From the NCBI GenBank assembly GCA_037176705.1, contig JBAWUJ010000119.1, forward strand, positions 124,001 to 188,000: a stretch of 64,000 nucleotides of DNA. Direction: 5' to 3'. Of this stretch, positions 52,948 through 64,000 are shown in pieces. The translations under genes and the position numbers were made by a program. Source of the stretch: Molossus alvarezi (Eukaryota > Chordata > Mammalia > Chiroptera > Molossidae). Positions within the stretch are counted from its first letter, which is position 1; the number at the start of each line of letters is the position of its first letter. Under the pieces are notes generated by a model. The model was not told the DNA's origin, did no database searches, and saw nothing but the letters and a program-made list of their open reading frames with translations.

Positions 52948-54908
52948 CCAACCTATTCCAAATGAACTGTGTTAGTACTCTTCCCTTCAGTTGCACGAAA
53001 GCCACTTCCAGGAAGCCTAGAGCGTGAGGCTTCTCAAAGCACATGTTGTTTTGGTTAAGTGTTTAAGAAATGTCCATTTGTAAAGGTGTAATCACACTTA
53101 AACTTAGCAGTGGAAGTGTCTTTCTCTTGTTCCAGACAAAGAGACACAAGACTTGCGTGTGCAGTCTTGGATATACTGAATTATGGGCAAAACTCTGTGA
53201 GAGCCAGGGGCCACATTCACTCAGTGGCATGTTTTTCCTTGGGAAGTTAAGTACCTTTGCAGGGAAAGTGTGAACAAACATGTTCTAGTCCCACAACTGT
53301 TGGAATGATTGAATATTTCCATTTGGGTTAAGTTAATGCACAGATCTTGAGTAACATGAACATTTTAATGTACACTCTCCACGTTTTGTGGAGAGATCCA
53401 GTCATATCATGGAAACAACAACTAGGAAAGAGCACCCTTATGTGTAGAATCAAAAGTCATCCCTTTTTGTGCTCTGTGTGGTTCATGGTTTCAAAGATTG
53501 GATCGAATTGAAGCCCATTTTTGAAGGCGATACTTGGGAAAAGTTTGGTTTCTGCTGTAGCAGTTGGTTTCGCATGATTCTGACTCAGAACAGAGAACCA
53601 ACATATGGTCCAGACTGAATCAATGGAAAGATGGATAACTACTGGCGTTACACATGTGCATTCTTGAAGCAGTGAAACTGAACACATCTAAAGTGATGTA
53701 GCTGAAACATTGGTTGTCTACATGCAAGGAGTAAATCCATGAATTGGAAGACACTGACAATACCATGGGTTTTTCACATTGAACATCTCTGTGAATTAGA
53801 ACAAGACGAGTGTTCTAGAACAAATGCACTTGTGCAGTGGACCTGGGTATCCATTTCAATTACTTACACACTAATTATGCCCGGTGTGCAGGGCATACTT
53901 TACATTGCAGTGTTAAACAGTGTTGTAAGTAAATGCAGGTGTCTGCCTCCTTTCCTAGGTGACCAGAAAAGTCAACCTGTACTAGTTGATGAGGCAGCTT
54001 TTCAACATACTACGTTTTAGCCTTGGATATGTGTTGTTGGCCTGGAAGTGTCTAGGAGTCATCTTGATATCCAATAAATGCTGGGCTGCAGAAATCAATC
54101 ACATTGGTTAGGGCAATGTTCAGGTCATGGAAATCTATACCCTATTCAGTTCTACAAACATTCTTTACAGTTGTTACCGAATGAATCAGTGTCATTCTTG
54201 GATCCATCATACATTTCACTGTTTGAACCGATTTCCTCACAAAACATAAGGAGTAGATGCCTCTTTTCTCCTGAGAATTCACAGTCAACGCTTTCCATCA
54301 TTGTGAAATGCTGGAATTGTACCTTGTTCATGAATGGAATCTCCTGAACCTATCTTTATATTTCCCTGTGACTAATTCAGCCAATTTTTTGATAACTGTC
54401 AAGTACTCCATCCTCTTATTCAAGCCATTTTAACAAAAAAGTGATCAATTTAAAAGAGGGAGTGTCAGTCTTTGAACAATGGTCATGGATTCACTTGTTT
54501 CAAGACTATTTCCTTGAAGAACCTAAGGGAACACACTGGCATAGTCAAAAGTGGTCATGACTGGTGTTCTTCTGTGCAGAATAATATAATAACACTCAGT
54601 TCAAGAGCAGAATGGAAACCTTAATACGGTTGCAGTGTCAAATTGACTGTTTGGTGGCTCTCTCTTGTAAGAACTGTGTTCCAATAGACAACCTGCTTCA
54701 AATAATATCCAAATATTGAGAAAAAGACTCTAGGGCTATACCCAGTTCACACGTCATTGAACCACCACTGTTGTACTGTTTTTCACATTACGTGTTCTCA
54801 GTACAGGTGGGGAAAGTATTGATTTAAGGTAATGTGGCAACCTAACTTTTGATAGGTCGTTAGACATACTTTTCCCTCTAGTTTGTTTGTAGGACAGTGT
54901 AACCAAAC
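52948..54908. repeat. Unit 28, modal haplotype
   Basis: It is modal at all eight sites, including 29T at base 52976. It differs from unit 25, its counterpart three units earlier, only at position 320. Confidence 0.95.
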
Positions 54909-56869
54909 CCAACCTATTCCAAATGAACTGTGTTAGTACTCTTCCCTTCAGTTGCACGAAAGCCACTTCCAGGAAGCCTAGAGCGTGAGGCTTCTCAAAG
55001 CACATGTTGTTTTGGTTAAGTGTTTAAGAAATGTCCATTTGTAAAGGTGTAATCACACTTAAACTTAGCAGTGGAAGTGTCTTTCTCTTGTTCCAGACAA
55101 AGAGACACAAGACTTGCGTGTGCAGTCTTGGATATACTGAATTATGGGCAAAACTCTGTGAGAGCCAGGGGCCACATTCACTCAGTGGCATGTTTTTCCT
55201 TGGGAAGTTAAGTACCTTTGCAGGGAAGGTGTGAACAAACATGTTCTAGTCCCACAACTGTTGGAATGATTGAATATTTCCATTTGGGTTAAGTTAATGC
55301 ACAGATCTTGAGTAACATGAACATTTTAATGTACACTCTCCACGTTTTGTGGAGAGATCCAGTCATATCATGGAAACAACAACTAGGAAAGAGCACCCTT
55401 ATGTGTAGAATCAAAAGTCATCCCTTTTTGTGCTCTGTGTGGTTCATGGTTTCAAAGATTGGATCGAATTGAAGCCCATTTTTGAAGGCGATACTTGGGA
55501 AAAGTTTGGTTTCTGCTGTAGCAGTTGGTTTCGCATGATTCTGACTCAGAACAGAGAACCAACATATGGTCCAGACTGAATCAATGGAAAGATGGATAAC
55601 TACTGGCGTTACACATGTGCATTCTTGAAGCAGTGAAACTGAACACATCTAAAGTGATGTAGCTGAAACATTGGTTGTCTACATGCAAGGAGTAAATCCA
55701 TGAATTGGAAGACACTGACAATACCATGGGTTTTTCACATTGAACATCTCTGTGAATTAGAACAAGACGAGTGTTCTAGAACAAATGCACTTGTGCAGTG
55801 GACCTGGGTATCCATTTCAATTACTTACACACTAATTATGCCCGGTGTGCAGGGCATACTTTACATTGCAGTGTTAAACAGTGTTGTAAGTAAATGCAGG
55901 TGTCTGCCTCCTTTCCTAGGTGACCAGAAAAGTCAACCTGTACTAGTTGATGAGGCAGCTTTTCAACATACTACGTTTTAGCCTTGGATATGTGTTGTTG
56001 GCCTGGAAGTGTCTAGGAGTCATCTTGATATCCAATAAATGCTGGGCTGCAGAAATCAATCACATTGGTTAGGGCAATGTTCAGGTCATGGAAATCTATA
56101 CCCTATTCAGTTCTACAAACATTCTTTACAGTTGTTACCGAATGAATCAGTGTCATTCTTGGATCCATCATACATTTCACTGTTTGAACCGATTTCCTCA
56201 CAAAACATAAGGAGTAGATGCCTCTTTTCTCCTGAGAATTCACAGTCAACGCTTTCCATCATTGTGAAATGCTGGAATTGTACCTTGTTCATGAATGGAA
56301 TCTCCTGAACCTATCTTTATATTTCCCTGTGACTAATTCAGCCAATTTTTTGATAACTGTCAAGTACTCCATCCTCTTATTCAAGCCATTTTAACAAAAA
56401 AGTGATCAATTTAAAAGAGGGAGTGTCAGTCTTTGAACAATGGTCATGGATTCACTTGTTTCAAGACTATTTCCTTGAAGAACCTAAGGGAACACACTGG
56501 CATAGTCAAAAGTGGTCATGACTGGTGTTCTTCTGTGCAGAATAATATAATAACACTCAGTTCAAGAGCAGAATGGAAACCTTAATACGGTTGCAGTGTC
56601 AAATTGACTGTTTGGTGGCTCTCTCTTGTAAGAACTGTGTTCCAATAGACAACCTGCTTCAAATAATATCCAAATATTGAGAAAAAGACTCTAGGGCTAT
56701 ACCCAGTTCACACGTCATTGAACCACCACTGTTGTACTGTTTTTCACATTACGTGTTCTCAGTACAGGTGGGGAAAGTATTGATTTAAGGTAATGTGGCA
56801 ACCTAACTTTTGATAGGTCGTTAGACATACTTTTCCCTCTAGTTTGTTTGTAGGACAGTGTAACCAAAC
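54909..56869. repeat. Unit 29, 320G on 29T haplotype
   Basis: It carries 320G at base 55228 with 29T and 1459C, the same state as unit 25. This is the rightmost 320G copy. Confidence 0.95.
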
Positions 56870-58830
56870 CCAACCTATTCCAAATGAACTGTGTTAGTAC
56901 TCTTCCCTTCAGTTGCACGAAAGCCACTTCCAGGAAGCCTAGAGCGTGAGGCTTCTCAAAGCACATGTTGTTTTGGTTAAGTGTTTAAGAAATGTCCATT
57001 TGTAAAGGTGTAATCACACTTAAACTTAGCAGTGGAAGTGTCTTTCTCTTGTTCCAGACAAAGAGACCCAAGACTTGCGTGTGCAGTCTTGGATATACTG
57101 AATTATGGGCAAAACTCTGTGAGAGCCAGGGGCCACATTCACTCAGTGGCATGTTTTTCCTTGGGAAGTTAAGTACCTTTGCAGGGAAAGTGTGAACAAA
57201 CATGTTCTAGTCCCACAACTGTTGGAATGATTGAATATTTCCATTTGGGTTAAGTTAATGCACAGATCTTGAGTAACATGAACATTTTAATGTACACTCT
57301 CCACGTTTTGTGGAGAGATCCAGTCATATCATGGAAACAACAACTAGGAAAGAGCACCCTTATGTGTAGAATCAAAAGTCATCCCTTTTTGTGCTCTGTG
57401 TGGTTCATGGTTTCAAAGATTGGATCGAATTGAAGCCCATTTTTGAAGGCGATACTTGGGAAAAGTTTGGTTTCTGCTGTAGCAGTTGGTTTCGCATGAT
57501 TCTGACTCAGAACAGAGAACCAACATATGGTCCAGACTGAATCAATGGAAAGATGGATAACTACTGGCGTTACACATGTGCATTCTTGAAGCAGTGAAAC
57601 TGAACACATCTAAAGTGATGTAGCTGAAACATTGGTTGTCTACATGCAAGGAGTAAATCCATGAATTGGAAGACACTGACAATACCATGGGTTTTTCACA
57701 TTGAACATCTCTGTGAATTAGAACAAGACGAGTGTTCTAGAACAAATGCACTTGTGCAGTGGACCTGGGTATCCATTTCAATTACTTACACACTAATTAT
57801 GCCCGGTGTGCAGGGCATACTTTACATTGCAGTGTTAAACAGTGTTGTAAGTAAATGCAGGTGTCTGCCTCCTTTCCTAGGTGACCAGAAAAGTCAACCT
57901 GTACTAGTTGATGAGGCAGCTTTTCAACATACTACGTTTTAGCCTTGGATATGTGTTGTTGGCCTGGAAGTGTCTAGGAGTCATCTTGATATCCAATAAA
58001 TGCTGGGCTGCAGAAATCAATCACATTGGTTAGGGCAATGTTCAGGTCATGGAAATCTATACCCTATTCAGTTCTACAAACATTCTTTACAGTTGTTACC
58101 GAATGAATCAGTGTCATTCTTGGATCCATCATACATTTCACTGTTTGAACCGATTTCCTCACAAAACATAAGGAGTAGATGCCTCTTTTCTCCTGAGAAT
58201 TCACAGTCAACGCTTTCCATCATTGTGAAATGCTGGAATTGTACCTTGTTCATGAATGGAATCTCCTGAACCTATCTTTATATTTCCCTGTGACTAATTC
58301 AGCCAATTTTTTGATAACTGTCAAGTAATCCATCCTCTTATTCAAGCCATTTTAACAAAAAAGTGATCAATTTAAAAGAGGGAGTGTCAGTCTTTGAACA
58401 ATGGTCATGGATTCACTTGTTTCAAGACTATTTCCTTGAAGAACCTAAGGGAACACACTGGCATAGTCAAAAGTGGTCATGACTGGTGTTCTTCTGTGCA
58501 GAATAATATAATAACACTCAGTTCAAGAGCAGAATGGAAACCTTAATACGGTTGCAGTGTCAAATTGACTGTTTGGTGGCTCTCTCTTGTAAGAACTGTG
58601 TTCCAATAGACAACCTGCTTCAAATAATATCCAAATATTGAGAAAAAGACTCTAGGGCTATACCCAGTTCACACGTCATTGAACCACCACTGTTGTACTG
58701 TTTTTCACATTACGTGTTCTCAGTACAGGTGGGGAAAGTATTGATTTAAGGTAATGTGGCAACCTAACTTTTGATAGGTCGTTAGACATACTTTTCCCTC
58801 TAGTTTGTTTGTAGGACAGTGTAACCAAAC
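56870..58830. repeat. Unit 30, 199C plus 1459A haplotype
   Basis: It carries 199C (57068) and 1459A (58328) with 1949A. It opens the right-hand domain, in which every unit has 199C. Confidence 0.95.
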
Positions 58831-61800
58831 CCAACCTATTCCAAATGAACTGTGTTAGTACTCTTCCCTTCAGTTGCACGAAAGCCACTTCCAGGAAGCC
58901 TAGAGCGTGAGGCTTCTCAAAGCACATGTTGTTTTGGTTAAGTGTTTAAGAAATGTCCATTTGTAAAGGTGTAATCACACTTAAACTTAGCAGTGGAAGT
59001 GTCTTTCTCTTGTTCCAGACAAAGAGACCCAAGACTTGCGTGTGCAGTCTTGGATATACTGAATTATGGGCAAAACTCTGTGAGAGCCAGGGGCCACATT
59101 CACTCAGTGGCATGTTTTTCCTTGGGAAGTTAAGTACCTTTGCAGGGAAAGTGTGAACAAACATGTTCTAGTCCCACAACTGTTGGAATGATTGAATATT
59201 TCCATTTGGGTTAAGTTAATGCACAGATCTTGAGTAACATGAACATTTTAATGTACACTCTCCACGTTTTGTGGAGAGATCCAGTCATATCATGGAAACA
59301 ACAACTAGGAAAGAGCACCCTTATGTGTAGAATCAAAAGTCATCCCTTTTTGTGCTCTGTGTGGTTCATGGTTTCAAAGATTGGATCGAATTGAAGCCCA
59401 TTTTTGAAGGCGATACTTGGGAAAAGTTTGGTTTCTGCTGTAGCAGTTGGTTTCGCATGATTCTGACTCAGAACAGAGAACCAACATATGGTCCAGACTG
59501 AATCAATGGAAAGATGGATAACTACTGGCGTTACACATGTGCATTCTTGAAGCAGTGAAACTGAACACATCTAAAGTGATGTAGCTGAAACATTGGTTGT
59601 CTACATGCAAGGAGTAAATCCATGAATTGGAAGACACTGACAATACCATGGGTTTTTCACATTGAACATCTCTGTGAATTAGAACAAGACGAGTGTTCTA
59701 GAACAAATGCACTTGTGCAGTGGACCTGGGTATCCATTTCAATTACTTACACACTAATTATGCCCGGTGTGCAGGGCATACTTTACATTGCAGTGTTAAA
59801 CAGTGTTGTAAGTAAATGCAGGTGTCTGCCTCCTTTCCTAGGTGACCAGAAAAGTCAACCTGTACTAGTTGATGAGGCAGCTTTTCAACATACTACGTTT
59901 TAGCCTTGGATATGTGTTGTTGGCCTGGAAGTGTCTAGGAGTCATCTTGATATCCAATAAATGCTGGGCTGCAGAAATCAATCACATTGGTTAGGGCAAT
60001 GTTCAGGTCATGGAAATCTATACCCTATTCAGTTCTACAAACATTCTTTACAGTTGTTACCGAATGAATCAGTGTCATTCTTGGATCCATCATACATTTC
60101 ACTGTTTGAACCGATTTCCTCACAAAACATAAGGAGTAGATGCCTCTTTTCTCCTGAGAATTCACAGTCAACGCTTTCCATCATTGTGAAATGCTGGAAT
60201 TGTACCTTGTTCATGAATGGAATCTCCTGAACCTATCTTTATATTTCCCTGTGACTAATTCAGCCAATTTTTTGATAACTGTCAAGTAATCCATCCTCTT
60301 ATTCAAGCCATTTTAACAAAAAAGTGATCAATTTAAAAGAGGGAGTGTCAGTCTTTGAACAATGGTCATGGATTCACTTGTTTCAAGACTATTTCCTTGA
60401 AGAACCTAAGGGAACACACTGGCATAGTCAAAAGTGGTCATGACTGGTGTTCTTCTGTGCAGAATAATATAATAACACTCAGTTCAAGAGCAGAATGGAA
60501 ACCTTAATACGGTTGCAGTGTCAAATTGACTGTTTGGTGGCTCTCTCTTGTAAGAACTGTGTTCCAATAGACAACCTGCTTCAAATAATATCCAAATATT
60601 GAGAAAAAGACTCTAGGGCTATACCCAGTTCACACGTCATTGAACCACCACTGTTGTACTGTTTTTCACATTACGTGTTCTCAGTACAGGTGGGGAAAGT
60701 ATTGATTTAAGGTAATGTGGCAACCTAACTTTTGATAGGTCGTTAGACATACTTTTCCCTCTAGTTTGTTTGTAGGACGGTGTAACCAAACCCAACCTAT
60801 TCCAAATGAACTGTGTTAGTACTCTTCCCTTCAGTTGCACGAAAGCCACTTCCAGGAAGCCTAGAGCGTGAGGCTTCTCAAAGCACATGTTGTTTTGGTT
60901 AAGTGTTTAAGAAATGTCCATTTGTAAAGGTGTAATCACACTTAAACTTAGCAGTGGAAGTGTCTTTCTCTTGTTCCAGACAAAGAGACCCAAGACTTGC
61001 GTGTGCAGTCTTGGATATACTGAATTATGGGCAAAACTCTGTGAGAGCCAGGGGCCACATTCACTCAGTGGCATGTTTTTCCTTGGGAAGTTAAGTACCT
61101 TTGCAGGGAAAGTGTGAACAAACATGTTCTAGTCCCACAACTGTTGGAATGATTGAATATTTCCATTTGGGTTAAGTTAATGCACAGATCTTGAGTAACA
61201 TGAACATTTTAATGTACACTCTCCACGTTTTGTGGAGAGATCCAGTCATATCATGGAAACAACAACTAGGAAAGAGCACCCTTATGTGTAGAATCAAAAG
61301 TCATCCCTTTTTGTGCTCTGTGTGGTTCATGGTTTCAAAGATTGGATCGAATTGAAGCCCATTTTTGAAGGCGATACTTGGGAAAAGTTTGGTTTCTGCT
61401 GTAGCAGTTGGTTTCGCATGATTCTGACTCAGAACAGAGAACCAACATATGGTCCAGACTGAATCAATGGAAAGATGGATAACTACTGGCGTTACACATG
61501 TGCATTCTTGAAGCAGTGAAACTGAACACATCTAAAGTGATGTAGCTGAAACATTGGTTGTCTACATGCAAGGAGTAAATCCATGAATTGGAAGACACTG
61601 ACAATACCATGGGTTTTTCACATTGAACATCTCTGTGAATTAGAACAAGACGAGTGTTCTAGAACAAATGCACTTGTGCAGTGGACCTGGGTATCCATTT
61701 CAATTACTTACACACTAATTATGCCCGGTGTGCAGGGCATACTTTACATTGCAGTGTTAAACAGTGTTGTAAGTAAATGCAGGTGTCTGCCTCCTTTCCT

Positions 61801-62752
61801 AGGTGACCAGAAAAGTCAACCTGTACTAGTTGATGAGGCAGCTTTTCAACATACTACGTTTTAGCCTTGGATATGTGTTGTTGGCCTGGAAGTGTCTAGG
61901 AGTCATCTTGATATCCAATAAATGCTGGGCTGCAGAAATCAATCACATTGGTTAGGGCAATGTTCAGGTCATGGAAATCTATACCCTATTCAGTTCTACA
62001 AACATTCTTTACAGTTGTTACCGAATGAATCAGTGTCATTCTTGGATCCATCATACATTTCACTGTTTGAACCGATTTCCTCACAAAACATAAGGAGTAG
62101 ATGCCTCTTTTCTCCTGAGAATTCACAGTCAACGCTTTCCATCATTGTGAAATGCTGGAATTGTACCTTGTTCATGAATGGAATCTCCTGAACCTATCTT
62201 TATATTTCCCTGTGACTAATTCAGCCAATTTTTTGATAACTGTCAAGTAATCCATCCTCTTATTCAAGCCATTTTAACAAAAAAGTGATCAATTTAAAAG
62301 AGGGAGTGTCAGTCTTTGAACAATGGTCATGGATTCACTTGTTTCAAGACTATTTCCTTGAAGAACCTAAGGGAACACACTGGCATAGTCAAAAGTGGTC
62401 ATGACTGGTGTTCTTCTGTGCAGAATAATATAATAACACTCAGTTCAAGAGCAGAATGGAAACCTTAATACGGTTGCAGTGTCAAATTGACTGTTTGGTG
62501 GCTCTCTCTTGTAAGAACTGTGTTCCAATAGACAACCTGCTTCAAATAATATCCAAATATTGAGAAAAAGACTCTAGGGCTATACCCAGTTCACACGTCA
62601 TTGAACCACCACTGTTGTACTGTTTTTCACATTACGTGTTCTCAGTACAGGTGGGGAAAGTATTGATTTAAGGTAATGTGGCAACCTAACTTTTGATAGG
62701 TCGTTAGACATACTTTTCCCTCTAGTTTGTTTGTAGGACGGTGTAACCAAAC
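58831..62752. repeat. Units 31-32, 199C, 1459A, 1949G haplotype
   Basis: Units start at 58831 and 60792. Both carry 199C (59029, 60990), 1459A (60289, 62250) and 1949G (60779, 62740) and appear identical. Confidence 0.95.
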
Positions 62753-64000
62753 CCAACCTATTCCAAATGAACTGTGTTAGTACTCTTCCCTTCAGTTGCA
62801 CGAAAGCCACTTCCAGGAAGCCTAGAGCGTGAGGCTTCTCAAAGCACATGTTGTTTTGGTTAAGTGTTTAAGAAATGTCCATTTGTAAAGGTGTAATCAC
62901 ACTTAAACTTAGCAGTGGAAGTGTCTTTCTCTTGTTCCAGACAAAGAGACCCAAGACTTGCGTGTGCAGTCTTGGATATACTGAATTATGGGCAAAACTC
63001 TGTGAGAGCCAGGGGCCACATTCACTCAGTGGCATGTTTTTCCTTGGGAAGTTAAGTACCTTTGCAGGGAAAGTGTGAACAAACATGTTCTAGTCCCACA
63101 ACTGTTGGAATGATTGAATATTTCCATTTGGGTTAAGTTAATGCACAGATCTTGAGTAACATGAACATTTTAATGTACACTCTCCACGTTTTGTGGAGAG
63201 ATCCAGTCATATCATGGAAACAACAACTAGGAAAGAGCACCCTTATGTGTAGAATCAAAAGTCATCCCTTTTTGTGCTCTGTGTGGTTCATGGTTTCAAA
63301 GATTGGATCGAATTGAAGCCCATTTTTGAAGGCGATACTTGGGAAAAGTTTGGTTTCTGCTGTAGCAGTTGGTTTCGCATGATTCTGACTCAGAACAGAG
63401 AACCAACATATGGTCCAGACTGAATCAATGGAAAGATGGATAACTACTGGCGTTACACATGTGCATTCTTGAAGCAGTGAAACTGAACACATCTAAAGTG
63501 ATGTAGCTGAAACATTGGTTGTCTACATGCAAGGAGTAAATCCATGAATTGGAAGACACTGACAATACCATGGGTTTTTCACATTGAACATCTCTGTGAA
63601 TTAGAACAAGACGAGTGTTCTAGAACAAATGCACTTGTGCAGTGGACCTGGGTATCCATTTCAATTACTTACACACTAATTATGCCCGGTGTGCAGGGCA
63701 TACTTTACATTGCAGTGTTAAACAGTGTTGTAAGTAAATGCAGGTGTCTGCCTCCTTTCCTAGGTGACCAGAAAAGTCAACCTGTACTAGTTGATGAGGC
63801 AGCTTTTCAACATACTACGTTTTAGCCTTGGATATGTGTTGTTGGCCTGGAAGTGTCTAGGAGTCATCTTGATATCCAATAAATGCTGGGCTGCAGAAAT
63901 CAATCACATTGGTTAGGGCAATGTTCAGGTCATGGAAATCTATACCCTATTCAGTTCTACAAACATTCTTTACAGTTGTTACCGAATGAATCAGTGTCAT
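62753..64000. repeat. Unit 33, partial, 199C
   Basis: The window end cuts this unit after 1,248 bp. It carries 29T, 199C (62951) and 320A. Positions 1459 and 1949 lie outside the window. The sequence stays fully in register to the last base, so the array continues beyond the window. Confidence 0.95.

Larger units (their letters stand above)
1..64000. repeat. Macrosatellite array, 1,961-bp unit, 32.6 head-to-tail copies
   Basis: The same 1,961-bp sequence recurs in one orientation from the first to the last base. Corresponding landmarks fall exactly 1,961 bp apart in all 33 copies (for example 123, 2084, 4045 and so on to 62875), so there is no insertion or deletion anywhere. Even the six-T run at unit positions 1438-1443 and the six-A run at 1488-1493 keep their lengths. 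Copies differ at a handful of point substitutions; the most divergent pair I found (units 21 and 31) differs at six sites. G+C is about 40% and CpG is strongly depleted, as in a methylated vertebrate genome. I see no shorter subrepeat in the unit and no interrupting element. It is not alpha satellite (171 bp), rDNA or a simple repeat. I do not recognise the family, and the species is unknown. Confidence 0.98.

Noticed and set aside
1..64000. Tandem multicopy gene family
   Set aside because: No frame exceeds 93 codons and the frames fall on both strands. Coding and noncoding parts are equally conserved, and alleles include Leu-to-Pro and His-to-Pro changes.
1..64000. CRISPR array or bacterial repeat
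   Set aside because: Units are far too long, there are no spacers between copies, and base composition and CpG depletion are vertebrate-like.

Overview
The window is one uninterrupted, head-to-tail tandem array. A unit of exactly 1,961 bp repeats 32 times in full and a 33rd time in part (1,248 bp at 62753-64000). Both window edges fall inside the array, so its true ends, flanking DNA and natural unit boundary are not visible. I number units from base 1: unit n starts at 1+1961x(n-1), and 'unit position' means position within that frame.

No conventional gene, tRNA, rRNA, CRISPR array or recognisable transposase/integrase occurs. The longest reading frames are 67-93 codons, lie on both strands, overlap each other, and recur only because the unit recurs. 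By a rough estimate this is about what chance gives in 2 kb at ~40% G+C. The unit has 18 CpG by hand count, roughly a quarter of the number expected from base composition. It also has isolated splice-like motifs and an AATAAA. CpG depletion plus a long, homogeneous, kilobase-unit satellite points to a vertebrate nuclear genome, most likely a mammal. That is inference; I do not recognise the unit as a named satellite family.

Layout: every unit has the same length (no indels) and is at least about 99.7% identical to every other. I found eight variable unit positions: 29 (T/A), 199 (A/C), 320 (A/G), 382 (T/G), 735 (A/G), 1032 (G/T), 1459 (C/A) and 1949 (A/G). Other silent changes could have escaped a visual comparison. 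The modal haplotype is T-A-A-C-A at 29-199-320-1459-1949, carried without change by units 1, 2, 3, 7, 9, 10, 12, 20 and 28. Units 1-13 vary mainly at 1459 and 1949. Units 14-29 are a mosaic of 29A and 320G. Units 30-33 all carry 199C. Neighbouring units are often identical, and two three-unit blocks (8-10/11-13 and 23-25/26-28) look like recent duplications. Several site pairs show all four allele combinations, which suggests exchange between units. The picture is a young or actively homogenised macrosatellite shaped by unequal exchange and gene conversion, not a set of cooperating genes.
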